Assembly (NCBI GenBank): GCA_903863885.1
Contig: CAIPEB010000587.1
Coordinates: 1 to 64,000 of the forward strand
From: an uncultured Planctomycetaceae bacterium
GTDB lineage: Bacteria; Planctomycetota; Planctomycetia; Pirellulales; Pirellulaceae
Length of the DNA: 64,000 nt
Direction of reading: 5' to 3'
Below the pieces are notes generated by a model. That model was given only the letters and a program-made list of their open reading frames with translations, ran no database searches and was not told where the DNA came from. Both the position numbers and the translations under genes were made by a program. Shown piece by piece: positions 24,883 through 34,490 of this stretch (its first letter is position 1; the number at the start of each line of letters is the position of its first letter).

Positions 24883-27840
24883 ATGTCAGCACTCCGCATC
24901 GTCGGCCTCTGCACGATAGTCTTTTTCGGCTGGGCTTCGTACGGCCAGTGCGAATCGGCGCCGCGCAATATGGGTGTGACGTTTAATGGCGAGAGAGACG
25001 CCGTCGCCCCCTTGGCCATCGACCAGTGGCAGACAATCACGGCAACCTACCGATACGAAGGCAACACGGGAATCGTCACGAATACGTACCTGGTCATCGC
25101 GCGAGGCGGCGATCTGCTGCACGGACTCGACCTGGGCTACCACGTGCCCACGGACATGCTGAACATCGTCAAGCACGGATTCTGGAATGCAACAGAAGCG
25201 ACCGGTCGCCCCGGCGAGCCGGGCAAGGTCATCGAAAATGACCAGGCTTACCTGGATTGCGAGGGCACGAAGGTAGTTAAGACTTCCGATGAAATCCGCG
25301 TTGCTTACCGCATCAAGTTCAAGCCGAACTCGCTCCGGGGAATCTACACCGTTCACCAGTACATCGAAGACAAGAACATCCGGTACGAAGGCTTTTCCGT
25401 GATGGGCTCCGTCACTGTCGGCGACGAAGGGATGGTGCACCGCACCGACATGCCTTCGGATTGGCGAAATTCGCTGAAACCGCAGGGCACTGCCGCAACT
25501 CCCCTTTTGCTCGCGGAAAACGGCAAGGCTCGATATTCGCTTGTCGTCCCCGGCAAGGCAAGCAGCGCGGAACAAAAGGCAGCGGCCGACCTGCGCCGCA
25601 CACTCCAACTCATCAGCGGTGCAGACTTCGCCGTCATCGCCGAGGAGCAACTCGCCTCGCACGCAGGACCGTTTATCAGTGTCGGACGTACCCAACTGCT
25701 GGCAAATGCACCGTGCCTGTGGAAGACGACCGACCTGAAAGCAGAAGGGTATGCGATCGAAGTTGCCGGCACGACCATTTTCCTTTACGGCGGAGGCGGC
25801 CGGGGCCTGCTTCACGGTGTCTATGCGATGCTCGAGGAAGACCTGGGCTGCCGGTGGTACTCCCTCAACTCGGTTGACACACCCCGCAACGAGCGTCTGG
25901 AAGTGAGCCTGGTACCGCGAAAGTTCGTGCCCGTTCTCGAATTGCGCGACCCGTACGTCTTGAAAATGCACGATCCGATGTGGTCGCTTCACAACCGTAC
26001 CAACACGCCCCATGCGCGCATTCCCGCTTCATGGGGCGGCAGTATCCGGTACCACCAGATGGGCCACACGTACGCTTCATATTTCCCGCCAGACAAGTAC
26101 TTCGCGGATCATCCGGAGTACTTTGCGCTGGTCAACGGCAAGCGTCAGCCAAGTCAACTTTGCTGCACCAACAAGGACGTGGTCCGCTTGAGCATCGAGA
26201 AGACTTGCGAGATTTTCCGCAATCACCCCGAAGTCACGATCACCGGAATCGGCCCGAATGACGGCCGAGGCTTCTGCGACTGCGCCGAATGCAAACAACT
26301 CGACGACGCCAACGGCGGCAGGTCTGGCAGCTACTTCCGCATGATCAATCTCATTGCCGAGGGCGTTAAGAAGGAATTTCCGAACAACCACCTGATCGCA
26401 TTGACCTACCTGGACTATGCGAAGCCTCCCACACAGTTCAACGTGGATGACAGCGTCATCCTCCAACTCTGCACGGATTCCCATGCGTGGAAGTATCAGT
26501 TCTGCCCCGTCTCCGAATCCGATGAATTCCAGGGAATCATCAAGGCGTGGCACGCCCGCAAAGCCAGGATTTTCATCTGGGACTACACAACCGACTACGT
26601 TCATTACCTGCTGCCGATGCCGAACTGGCCCGTTGTCGCCGAGAACACGCGGTTCAATGTCAGCAACGGCGCCACGGGAATCATGTACGAATCCGAGATG
26701 AACGACTGCGACGAAATGCGCGCCTGGGTTTGGGCCAAACAGCTTTGGAATCCTGAACTCGACACGAAGTCCCTGCTGCGCGACTTTGTGTTCGGATACT
26801 ACAAGGAGTCCGCCGAGCCGCTGTGGCAACTGCAGACCGCCATGTGGGATTACTGGGAGCACTGGCACTCTCGCCCGCACAAGTGCGGCGTCGGATCGGC
26901 CAACCCGCTGCTGAACAACCTCCAGTGTTCCTATGCCCCCGACGGCCCCATGTTCACCCCCGAATTCATGGCACGGATGAAACGGTGCTTCACCGATGCG
27001 GAACGTCTTGCAAAGGACGATGTGATTCGTGCTCGCGTAAAACGGGCGAGACTCTCGCAGATGTACCTCGAGCTGTGCCAGAGCCTCGGCTACTTCACCG
27101 AGTTCGGAGATTTTGTTTACGGCCGGAGCATCCCCCTGCCCCGTTCCGAAAGAAAGTCACTTCAGCCGGAACTCGACGAATTCGCTGCGATATGCAAACA
27201 GTCCGAAATATCGCAACTGGGAATTGCGGGCTCCCCCGAGAAGATCGTGGCCAAGTGGCAGGCATGCATCGATGCCGAGACAGCCGGGCAACCGCGTGTC
27301 TTTCTTCCCGCGGAGTGGATCTTTGCCGCCGACCCCCGGGATGCGGGCGTCAAAGACCGATGGTTCGACAATCAACGATACTTCGACGCAACGGCCAAGC
27401 TGACGGTGGGCGAGGACGTGCCTCTGCCTGACGGATTAGCGAGAGTTCACATCAACCGCGGCGCGGGCTGGGAACAACAGGGATTCCCCGGGTTGGAGAG
27501 CTACGGCTGGTACTTTCAGACTGTACAGGTCCCCGCGGATATCGCGGGCAAGAAACACCTTTATCTTTACATGCGAGGCGTCAACGAACAGGCGTGGATT
27601 TACATCAATGGACAGATGGCAAATCAGCGCACTTATGCGTCAACTGGAAATGGCCCGTCGGAATTGATCGGAACCCCCATCGCCTTCGACGCGACGCCGT
27701 GGCTCAAGCCGGGCTTGCCCAATCGAATCGCCATACGCGTCGCGCACACGACCGGACTCGGCGGCATTTCCTACCCCGCCATGCTGATCGGTACCGACGC
27801 AGCCTCCACTCCCGAACAACTCGATGCGTACCGCCAGTAA
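24883..27840 (+). CDS. secreted DUF4838 glycosidase-like protein (glucuronidase-related)
   Basis: A 985-aa protein with signal peptide (IVGLCTIVFFGWASYGQC). An N-terminal beta domain (to ~200) precedes a segment like the N-domain of GH67 alpha-glucuronidases (SSAEQKAAADLRRTLQLISGADF ... GRGLLHGVYAMLEEDLGCRWY, ~225-330). Then comes a DUF4838 barrel (HPEYFALVNGKR, GIGPNDGRGFCDCAECK, LTYLDYAKPP, ~410-620). The last ~140 residues form a jelly roll (LYLYMRGVNEQAWIYINGQ). Acidic residues in the barrel would serve catalysis, but the reaction of DUF4838 is not established. ATG 24883 follows AGGAAA; upstream in-frame codons give no signal peptide. Acts outside the cytoplasm. Confidence 0.87.
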   Translation: MSALRIVGLCTIVFFGWASYGQCESAPRNMGVTFNGERDAVAPLAIDQWQTITATYRYEGNTGIVTNTYLVIARGGDLLHGLDLGYHVPTDMLNIVKHGFWNATEATGRPGEPGKVIENDQAYLDCEGTKVVKTSDEIRVAYRIKFKPNSLRGIYTVHQYIEDKNIRYEGFSVMGSVTVGDEGMVHRTDMPSDWRNSLKPQGTAATPLLLAENGKARYSLVVPGKASSAEQKAAADLRRTLQLISGADFAVIAEEQLASHAGPFISVGRTQLLANAPCLWKTTDLKAEGYAIEVAGTTIFLYGGGGRGLLHGVYAMLEEDLGCRWYSLNSVDTPRNERLEVSLVPRKFVPVLELRDPYVLKMHDPMWSLHNRTNTPHARIPASWGGSIRYHQMGHTYASYFPPDKYFADHPEYFALVNGKRQPSQLCCTNKDVVRLSIEKTCEIFRNHPEVTITGIGPNDGRGFCDCAECKQLDDANGGRSGSYFRMINLIAEGVKKEFPNNHLIALTYLDYAKPPTQFNVDDSVILQLCTDSHAWKYQFCPVSESDEFQGIIKAWHARKARIFIWDYTTDYVHYLLPMPNWPVVAENTRFNVSNGATGIMYESEMNDCDEMRAWVWAKQLWNPELDTKSLLRDFVFGYYKESAEPLWQLQTAMWDYWEHWHSRPHKCGVGSANPLLNNLQCSYAPDGPMFTPEFMARMKRCFTDAERLAKDDVIRARVKRARLSQMYLELCQSLGYFTEFGDFVYGRSIPLPRSERKSLQPELDEFAAICKQSEISQLGIAGSPEKIVAKWQACIDAETAGQPRVFLPAEWIFAADPRDAGVKDRWFDNQRYFDATAKLTVGEDVPLPDGLARVHINRGAGWEQQGFPGLESYGWYFQTVQVPADIAGKKHLYLYMRGVNEQAWIYINGQMANQRTYASTGNGPSELIGTPIAFDATPWLKPGLPNRIAIRVAHTTGLGGISYPAMLIGTDAASTPEQLDAYRQ

Positions 27841-27896
27841 TGCCGGGATAGAGGATCATCACCGGATTTGAACGACAACAACGAAAACGCAACCCG

Positions 27897-30302
27897 TCAC
27901 TGTTTGCCCGGCACACTCTCCGCAGCAAAGAAGCTTACATCCGGTCTCGCATCCACGGGGCCGAATCGACGCGGCTCAACCCACGAATCACGGTCGGCGG
28001 GTGCCTGCGCGGCAATCCACGAACCGAGCCGATACCGCACACTCTCGAGGCTTTCCGCAGAGAGACGGTCGTAGCTCATCGTCCCGCTGTCCTCTTCCGA
28101 GGTGCGAGTGAGCAACCCGTCGAGTTTCAAGTCACGCCGCAACGCTTCCGCGACCGATCGCCGGTCGTGCCCGGAAATTCGCGTGAAAATCGTGAGATAC
28201 TCGACAAGCTGTTGGCCGTGAAGAAACGCCTTGAGCCTCAGGCTTGGGAGCGGCCCTTTCGGCGTCGGATAAAACAGGCTTGTCTGGTCCGGTTCCGTCC
28301 AGGAACGAGACGTGCCAATCGTGTTCCAAGGCACGACGCCATCGGCGCCCAGGCACCAGGCATCCAGACACCAGGCGGAACTTTGAATGTTCGGCGTACC
28401 GATCTTATTCGGACTGCCGTAAAGGAACACCTTCTGGCCGAATCGCGACTGGCGAGCGAGAACGCGATCCGAATAGGTCCTCAATGCTCCGCTCACGACC
28501 TCTTCGCCACACACGCCGTCGAGCAAATCTCGCTGCCACTCCGGCCGCGAAATATCGCAGCGAAACACGAGGTTGGCAGCACCGTTCGTGGCCGAAAGAA
28601 ACTCGCGGCCGAATCGGCGCAGTGCCCAGAAATCCTGCGTATTGACCGGCTCGTCGAAGATCCAGGGCGCCGAGCATTTCGACCACGATCCCCGCTCAGC
28701 TTTGAAGTAGACCTTGTTGTTGAGATAGAACTCGAACGCCGTGCGTTCCCATTTCTTTTCGGCAATGTGCCGCGCGAATCGAGTTGCGGCATCGCGGAAC
28801 TCGGCCCAGTAGCTTTCCGGATAAGCCTTCTCGATCCAATAGCCGCCACGGTAGGCCTTCTCGTGATCCATCGGCCAGTTCTCGTTCAGCGGCAAGTAGA
28901 AGTTGTCGACCGGCACTCGACCTCGCGGTAGATCGGCAAAGGCCGATCCATCGAGCAGCGGCCCGAAGCGTTGATCCCATTTTGACCAGTCCCAAGATCC
29001 CCCCGACTGCAGCTGGGGAGCACAGCCATCGGTGACCCGCCCCTGCCACGAGTACCTCAGGCAATTCAGACAGCTGCGATGTTCATGAGCCAGACGATAG
29101 TAGTCCGTCTCTTGCGAGTCCGGCAGTCCGTACGCGTTCATCTGCGGCACAAAAGACAATTGGTCGGGGAGCGCAAATCTCCACACTTCAAGCGGCACCT
29201 TGCAGCCCGCTGCAATCTCGATTTCGTATCGCCCCGCCTGCGCCGATTTGGGAATGACCACCTCGGCGAGCCACTGACCTGCCTTTGGCTCCGACTCTGC
29301 GATTCCGGCAAACAGGTTCTTTCCGGAAGAATCACACGGCAGCAGAGCGTCGCCGTTGGCGGCAACCGCAAACAACCGGGACGAGAATCCTGTTGGCACG
29401 CTCAGTTTGAGATTGGTCGCAGACTTGGAGCGAATCACCAGGACCGCAGTTTCTCCGCGGGCGGCAAAAAGCACTGACAACGGCCGTCCGAATAGATCTT
29501 CAACGAGCATCGATCGCTGCGGCGTCTTCGCGTCATCGGAACTTGCGATCCTCGGCAGGTCGATCTTCTTGGGTTCGGGCAACAGCGGAACCGACGGAGA
29601 TTCAGGAATGGCGACTGCGTCGCCGTCGGCGACCCAAACCTCGAACCGCGGCGCCACAGAGGAATTCTGGTCCTTTGAGAAAAAGAAGCGGTTGGGGAAC
29701 AATCTCCACTGAAATGCATCCCCGTTGCGGGTCCATTCGTTGCCCGCATCGTCGACGAGGGCGAAGCCGTGGCTGCGGCCCTCGATACGCGCCTCGATGA
29801 GAGCAGGGTCAATCGGTATCGCCTGCCAGCCCTCCTTGTCCGGCTCGGATGCGTCGGCAAAGCGCCAGATCGAACCGCCGTTTCCGAGAATGACCGCCGT
29901 AATGTCCGGTGAAACTCCCGGTAATCGGAAACAGGCCGCTCCAGGCACGCGGGCATAATTCGTTCCCGTGCCTTCCTCCCAGGGCGCGGCAATCGTCGAG
30001 GCAGTGACCCGGCCCAGTTTCTCCTCGGACGCCATGCGCACGCGAAGCACAGCCCGTTCAATGTGCCGGTGCTTCAGCGCCGAGAAGTCCCCGTCCACGA
30101 GGCTGAATTCCTGAATGCCTTTCAGCTTGATTCGCGGCGATGCTCCGTTGTTTCCCTCGCGTTCGCTTCCCACCGCCGAAACCCACGTATCTCGGGTCAC
30201 GGGCACGGTCACCCGTTTTGCTTCTGCCCGCGCAGCTGCAAACGGCGTTGCGAACACAACCATCACGAAACACATCGACACGCGTCCGGTTATTCGTCGC
30301 AT
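27897..30302 (-). CDS. secreted DUF4091-like glycoside-hydrolase-type protein
   Basis: An 801-aa protein with signal peptide (VSMCFVMVVFATPFAAARAEA). Residues ~28-200 resemble DNRLRE/CBM96 beta-sandwich modules (TRDTWVSAVGSEREGNNGAS). The middle and C-terminal parts resemble DUF4091/GH123-like enzymes: LPDQLSFVPQMNAYGLP, PWIFDEPVNTQDFWALRRFG, and LPSLRLKAFLHGQQLVEYL near the end. GH123 enzymes act on N-acetylgalactosamine; activity here is inferred only from distant likeness. ATG 30302 lies before the signal peptide with GGGAG 9 nt upstream. It converges on the DUF4838 gene. Confidence 0.72.
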   Translation of the reverse strand: MRRITGRVSMCFVMVVFATPFAAARAEAKRVTVPVTRDTWVSAVGSEREGNNGASPRIKLKGIQEFSLVDGDFSALKHRHIERAVLRVRMASEEKLGRVTASTIAAPWEEGTGTNYARVPGAACFRLPGVSPDITAVILGNGGSIWRFADASEPDKEGWQAIPIDPALIEARIEGRSHGFALVDDAGNEWTRNGDAFQWRLFPNRFFFSKDQNSSVAPRFEVWVADGDAVAIPESPSVPLLPEPKKIDLPRIASSDDAKTPQRSMLVEDLFGRPLSVLFAARGETAVLVIRSKSATNLKLSVPTGFSSRLFAVAANGDALLPCDSSGKNLFAGIAESEPKAGQWLAEVVIPKSAQAGRYEIEIAAGCKVPLEVWRFALPDQLSFVPQMNAYGLPDSQETDYYRLAHEHRSCLNCLRYSWQGRVTDGCAPQLQSGGSWDWSKWDQRFGPLLDGSAFADLPRGRVPVDNFYLPLNENWPMDHEKAYRGGYWIEKAYPESYWAEFRDAATRFARHIAEKKWERTAFEFYLNNKVYFKAERGSWSKCSAPWIFDEPVNTQDFWALRRFGREFLSATNGAANLVFRCDISRPEWQRDLLDGVCGEEVVSGALRTYSDRVLARQSRFGQKVFLYGSPNKIGTPNIQSSAWCLDAWCLGADGVVPWNTIGTSRSWTEPDQTSLFYPTPKGPLPSLRLKAFLHGQQLVEYLTIFTRISGHDRRSVAEALRRDLKLDGLLTRTSEEDSGTMSYDRLSAESLESVRYRLGSWIAAQAPADRDSWVEPRRFGPVDARPDVSFFAAESVPGKQ

Positions 30303-30614
30303 CGCAGGAGACTCCCGTCCAGGACTTCGCCAAGAAACAACGCCCGCTCGCACGATTTCCGATCACGCCGTCAGAGAATTGCGGCGACTCAATGGGGACA
30401 TTCGACTGTCTGCCCGCTCTTCTTTTCGCCTGACCGCAACACAGCCGTCCTCGTTGATTCGGCAATTCATCTTGGTAGACTCCATCTCGTCAGCGGCCCG
30501 TATTGCAGTGGTAATTCAGCGTCCGCGCGCAAAAGGTCGAGCAGACTAACTTACGATTCTGACAATCAGTAATACAGCGGGCAATTGAATCCGGATCGAA
30601 TTCCGCCGCCCTCC
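30303..30614. other. divergent intergenic region
   Basis: About 310 bp between the DUF4091-like gene and the beta-helix/SGNH gene. It holds one promoter-like pair for the rightward gene, listed separately. Confidence 0.4.
30454..30481 (+). promoter_or_regulatory. possible promoter of the beta-helix/SGNH gene
   Basis: TTGATT, 16 nt, TAGACT: five of six and four of six matches to sigma70 boxes. The leader to the start codon would be about 130 nt. Confidence 0.25.
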
Positions 30615-33600
30615 ATGAAGCGAAGGAACACTCCCGTGTGCCCGCGATGGTTCATCGTGACGTTCTTCCTGCTGTCCGGCACGTGCCGCTATTCTCCGGC
30701 AATTGACCTGTTTGTCGCCCCCAACGGCAACGACAACTGGTCCGGCACGCTTGCCGCTCCCGACAAGGAAGGCAGCAACGGCCCGTTCGCCAGTCTGGTG
30801 CGTGCGAGAGACGAATTGCGACGTCTCAAGTCCGCCGGGAAACTCGAGCAACCGGCGACCGTCCACTTGCGAGCCGGTGTTTACCGACTGACCAATGCGG
30901 TCTCGCTGGGCCCCGAAGATTCCGGCACTCCGCAGTCGCCGATTGTATGGCGATCGTTCGAGAACGAGAAAGTCGTCATCACAGGCACGCAGGCCGTGAC
31001 CGGATTCGAACCGTGGAAGGACCGGATTGTCGCCGCCAACTTGAGGGGCACTGCATTGGAGAACGCAGTTTTCCGGCAGTTGTTCTTCGGAGGCGAGCGT
31101 CAGGTGATGGCGCGCTATCCGAACGTCGACGCCGCCGACCCGCACTTTGGTCAATGGGCCTACGTTCTCGCAACAGACGCCGCCGACCCGACCAATCAGT
31201 CGGTCTCGGACAACGTACCGCACGTGAAGGACCACTTCACAGCCACCGGCGACGTCATCAAATCCACGTGGGAAAAGGTCGAGCGTTGCGAAATCGCCAT
31301 CCATCCCGCCTATGGATGGGCCTGGGATACCCTGCCCGTGAAGTCCGTGGACAGAGAAAACAACATCATCCGGCTGGGAAGGCCGGCCAGTTACGGCCTC
31401 ATGATCGGCGATCGTTACTTCGTGCAGAATCTGCTGGCCGAACTCGATGCGCCCGGCGAGTGGTACCTCGACCGCGACGAAAAGAAGCTCTATTTCTGGC
31501 CGCCGGGAGATGTCGCCTCCGCCGAGATCTGCGCTGCGGTGTCCGAGTCGTTGTTCGTTGCAGACCGGGTGAACTCGCTGACCTTGCAAGGCCTGACGTT
31601 GGACGGTTGCGGCGGAAATGCCGTCACGCTGAAGAATTGCGAAGGCACACTTGTCGCTGCCTGCACGATCCGCAACACGGGCCTGTGGGGCGTTGCGATC
31701 CAGGGCGGACACAACACGGGGGCAGCCGGCAATGACATTTACTGGACCGGCGCAGGCGGAGTCAGCATCGACGCGGGCAACCGGACGACCCTGACGCGAG
31801 GCGACTGCTACGCGGACAACAATTACATCCACCACATTGCAGCCTTCGAACGGACGTACAACACCGGAGTGAACCTGACCGGCGTCGGAAATCGAGCGAG
31901 CCATAATCTGATTCACGACTGTTACCATCAGGCTCTGCTCATCGGCGGCAATGACCAACTCGTTGAGTACAACATCGTCCACCACACGAACCTGGGCTCC
32001 GAAGATACGGGCGGACTGTACATGTCCTCGCGCGACTACACCCAGCGCGGCACGATCATCCGCTACAACGTGTTTCACCACATCGGGGGTTTCGGGAAGA
32101 GCAATTCGTGGAGTCCGGTTCGCAACGGACAGGTGGAATATCACTATCCCGGCTTCACGTGGGGAATCTATCTCGATGCGCCCGAAGTCGGCTGCACGAT
32201 CTTTGGCAACGTGCTCTACAGCCTCCCGGTCTGCGGACTGTTCAATCACGAAGGCCGAGACAACCGCTGGGAGAACAACGTTATCGTTGACGCTCCTGCA
32301 TTCCGAGTGAGCACCGGCGGTTACCCGGATCTCGACATGCAGTCGTACAAGTACATCCTGGATTTGCGCAAGACCGATCATTATGCCCAGTACCTGCAGC
32401 ACTACCCGGAACTCGCAAGCTATACCGACGACCAGTCAACTCACCAGACTTGCGCCCCCGGCACCTTCTCGCACAACATCATCTATTACACGACGGACGG
32501 CGGCCGGATGATCCGCGAGCAGAACAAGGTCAACTGGGGCGGCGCTCAACTTGTCTGGACGTTCAGCGGCAACGAACAGTCGTTCAAAGGCTTTGACTTT
32601 GATCGGAACTGCTTGTATGCGCCACCCGAATTGCCGCTGAAATTCAGTCTGACGTTGCGGCCGAAAGCCGAACAGATGCTCGATTGGGCGCAGTGGCGGG
32701 ATCAGGGAAAAGATGGACACTCACTGCTGGCCGATCCCCAATTCGTTGACCCGGCCCACCACGACTATCGGCTGAAGCCCGACTCGCCCGCGTTGAAACT
32801 CGGCTTTCAGCCGATCCCGTTCGACAAGATCGGGCCCTACCAGGACTCGCTGCGGGCAACCTGGCCTATCATCGAAGCACCCGGCACCGCGGCACTGGGA
32901 GACTTCACTACTCAACGTTTTTTTAAACTCCCCGGACGCGATCCCGTTCCGGCCGCAGAGGTCCAGCCGCGGAACGGCCTGGGGAATTTCGCCGCAAAGG
33001 TCAAGAGCGGCCAACAAGTCACGGTGGCGGTGTTCGCAGGCGGCAACCATGCCCAAGGCCAGTGGACGCCGGCCGTCGGCGAGTGGCTGAAGGCCCGATT
33101 CCCGAGTGCCAGGCTGAACATCATCAACTCGCCGATCGACGGCGGGTTTCGTGGTTCCGGACACAGCGTCTTTCGCCTCGGACACGACGTGCTGCAACAC
33201 CGCCCCGATCTGCTGATCGTGGATTTCGCGGCCGACGATTTCGAGAGCAACGAAGAGTCGGTACAAGTCAACGCCGAGGGCATGGTACGACAGGCATGGA
33301 AAACCGATCCCAATATCGACGTGCTGTTTGTTTACGCCCTTCGCCTTGAATACGAAGAAGATTACGCAAAGGGCGTCTGCCCGAGCGCTGTCAGCGCCTA
33401 CGAACGCGTTGCGGCCCATTACGGAGTGCCCGCAATCAACATGGGCTATTGCCTGGCATTGATGGCACGCGACCAGAGACTGCTCCTGAAGTCGCCGCCC
33501 GCGAACTCGGCACCAAAGTCCGAACTACCTGTGTTTACCAAGGACGGGGTCTATGTCACTCCTGCGGGAGTCGAACTGTACACTCAGATTATCCGAGATC

Positions 33601-34139
33601 GTCTGGCTGGATTATTGGAGACCAACTCAATCGGTCCTCACTTGCTGCCCAAACCGCTCAGCGCCCGGAACATGGAAGGTGCGATCCAGAAGCCGATTAC
33701 GCGCGAGATGCTGACCGGCGACTGGCAGGAAGCACTGCCGCCAAATGTCGGAAACGCCAGTTTTTCAGGTCATTTCGATCGTTTGTGGGTTACACGAACT
33801 CCAGGCGCCAGACTTACGTTCACATTCAATGGATCGCGAGCATGGCTGTTCAATGTGTTCGGCCCGGCGACCGGACGGGTCAAAGTTACGATCGACGGAG
33901 TCGACAAGGGCGAGCGCGAGCAGGTGGACCAGTGGTCGCATTACTACCGATTGGGCAGCATAGAAATCGGCGCTAACCTTCCGCGAGGCGAACACACCGC
34001 CACCGTCGAATTGCTCGCTGATCCGCCGAATCGTTCTGCGCCGATCGAATCCGCCAAAAAGCTTGACCGTTATAAACCTGAGGACTTCGAGGGGACGATG
34101 CTCCACCTGGGAGCAATCTGCGTGCAGCAAGATCCCTGA
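30615..34139 (+). CDS. secreted right-handed beta-helix enzyme fused to a degenerate SGNH domain
   Basis: A 1174-aa protein. After a signal peptide, residues ~35-745 form a parallel beta-helix of GH141/pectate-lyase-like type (DLFVAPNGNDNWSGT, HLRAGVYRLTNAVSLGPEDSGT, then repeated N/H-rich turns such as NYIHHI, NLIHDC, NIVHHT, NVFHHI). From ~795 to ~1010 comes an SGNH-hydrolase-like domain: AGGNHAQG near 808 where GGS/GDS is expected, DFAADDF near 870, and KDGVYVTPAG near 977 where DGxHxTPxG is expected. The Ser and His of the catalytic set appear replaced (Asn and Tyr). The C-terminal ~130 residues are another beta domain. ATG 30615 precedes the signal peptide; a TTG at 30585 is possible. 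Confidence 0.85.
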   Translation: MKRRNTPVCPRWFIVTFFLLSGTCRYSPAIDLFVAPNGNDNWSGTLAAPDKEGSNGPFASLVRARDELRRLKSAGKLEQPATVHLRAGVYRLTNAVSLGPEDSGTPQSPIVWRSFENEKVVITGTQAVTGFEPWKDRIVAANLRGTALENAVFRQLFFGGERQVMARYPNVDAADPHFGQWAYVLATDAADPTNQSVSDNVPHVKDHFTATGDVIKSTWEKVERCEIAIHPAYGWAWDTLPVKSVDRENNIIRLGRPASYGLMIGDRYFVQNLLAELDAPGEWYLDRDEKKLYFWPPGDVASAEICAAVSESLFVADRVNSLTLQGLTLDGCGGNAVTLKNCEGTLVAACTIRNTGLWGVAIQGGHNTGAAGNDIYWTGAGGVSIDAGNRTTLTRGDCYADNNYIHHIAAFERTYNTGVNLTGVGNRASHNLIHDCYHQALLIGGNDQLVEYNIVHHTNLGSEDTGGLYMSSRDYTQRGTIIRYNVFHHIGGFGKSNSWSPVRNGQVEYHYPGFTWGIYLDAPEVGCTIFGNVLYSLPVCGLFNHEGRDNRWENNVIVDAPAFRVSTGGYPDLDMQSYKYILDLRKTDHYAQYLQHYPELASYTDDQSTHQTCAPGTFSHNIIYYTTDGGRMIREQNKVNWGGAQLVWTFSGNEQSFKGFDFDRNCLYAPPELPLKFSLTLRPKAEQMLDWAQWRDQGKDGHSLLADPQFVDPAHHDYRLKPDSPALKLGFQPIPFDKIGPYQDSLRATWPIIEAPGTAALGDFTTQRFFKLPGRDPVPAAEVQPRNGLGNFAAKVKSGQQVTVAVFAGGNHAQGQWTPAVGEWLKARFPSARLNIINSPIDGGFRGSGHSVFRLGHDVLQHRPDLLIVDFAADDFESNEESVQVNAEGMVRQAWKTDPNIDVLFVYALRLEYEEDYAKGVCPSAVSAYERVAAHYGVPAINMGYCLALMARDQRLLLKSPPANSAPKSELPVFTKDGVYVTPAGVELYTQIIRDRLAGLLETNSIGPHLLPKPLSARNMEGAIQKPITREMLTGDWQEALPPNVGNASFSGHFDRLWVTRTPGARLTFTFNGSRAWLFNVFGPATGRVKVTIDGVDKGEREQVDQWSHYYRLGSIEIGANLPRGEHTATVELLADPPNRSAPIESAKKLDRYKPEDFEGTMLHLGAICVQQDP

Positions 34140-34185
34140 TAGGTTGTTTCAAAGAACGTGTTTCGGACTTCAATATCCCCGTGGG

Positions 34186-34367
34186 GGTCGTGCAGTTTAG
34201 AAGTGGTTGCACCGTCGTGAGTCATGCTTCACTCTCCCTCTGGGAGAGTCGGGCCGAAGGCTCGGAGAGGGCTACCGCGCCGCTAGTCGTAGAATTCACT
34301 ACTGGTTCGGAAGACCCTCCCCGACCGCTACGCGTCCGACCCTTCCGCGCTGCGGGATAGTGACGTT
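34186..34367 (+). repeat. dispersed ~182-bp repeat, copy 1
   Basis: Starts GGTCGTGCAGTTTAGAAGTG and ends near GCGGGATAGTGACGTT. It is nearly identical to 43767-43947 in the same orientation. Inside is a perfect hairpin CTCTCCC-TCT-GGGAGAG and a GC-rich segment CCCCGACCGCTACGCG. It is non-coding by eye, has no obvious terminal inverted repeats, and resembles small dispersed repeats of planctomycete genomes. It fills most of the gap between the beta-helix/SGNH and LamG/beta-helix genes. Confidence 0.85.
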
Positions 34368-34490
34368 GATTTTTCAAACAAATTCCACGAGCGGAACTGT
34401 GGCGTTATTAAGAGAGCCCACTCCCGCCAATCGCTGGACCTGACGCGACAAGGCGAGCATCCGCCGATTCGTACAACAGGAGGAGGTTAC

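Noticed and set aside
30546-32402. Long open frame antisense to the beta-helix/SGNH gene
   Set aside because: GC-rich shadow with Val/Arg/Gly-heavy composition, no domain, and a strongly supported protein on the other strand.
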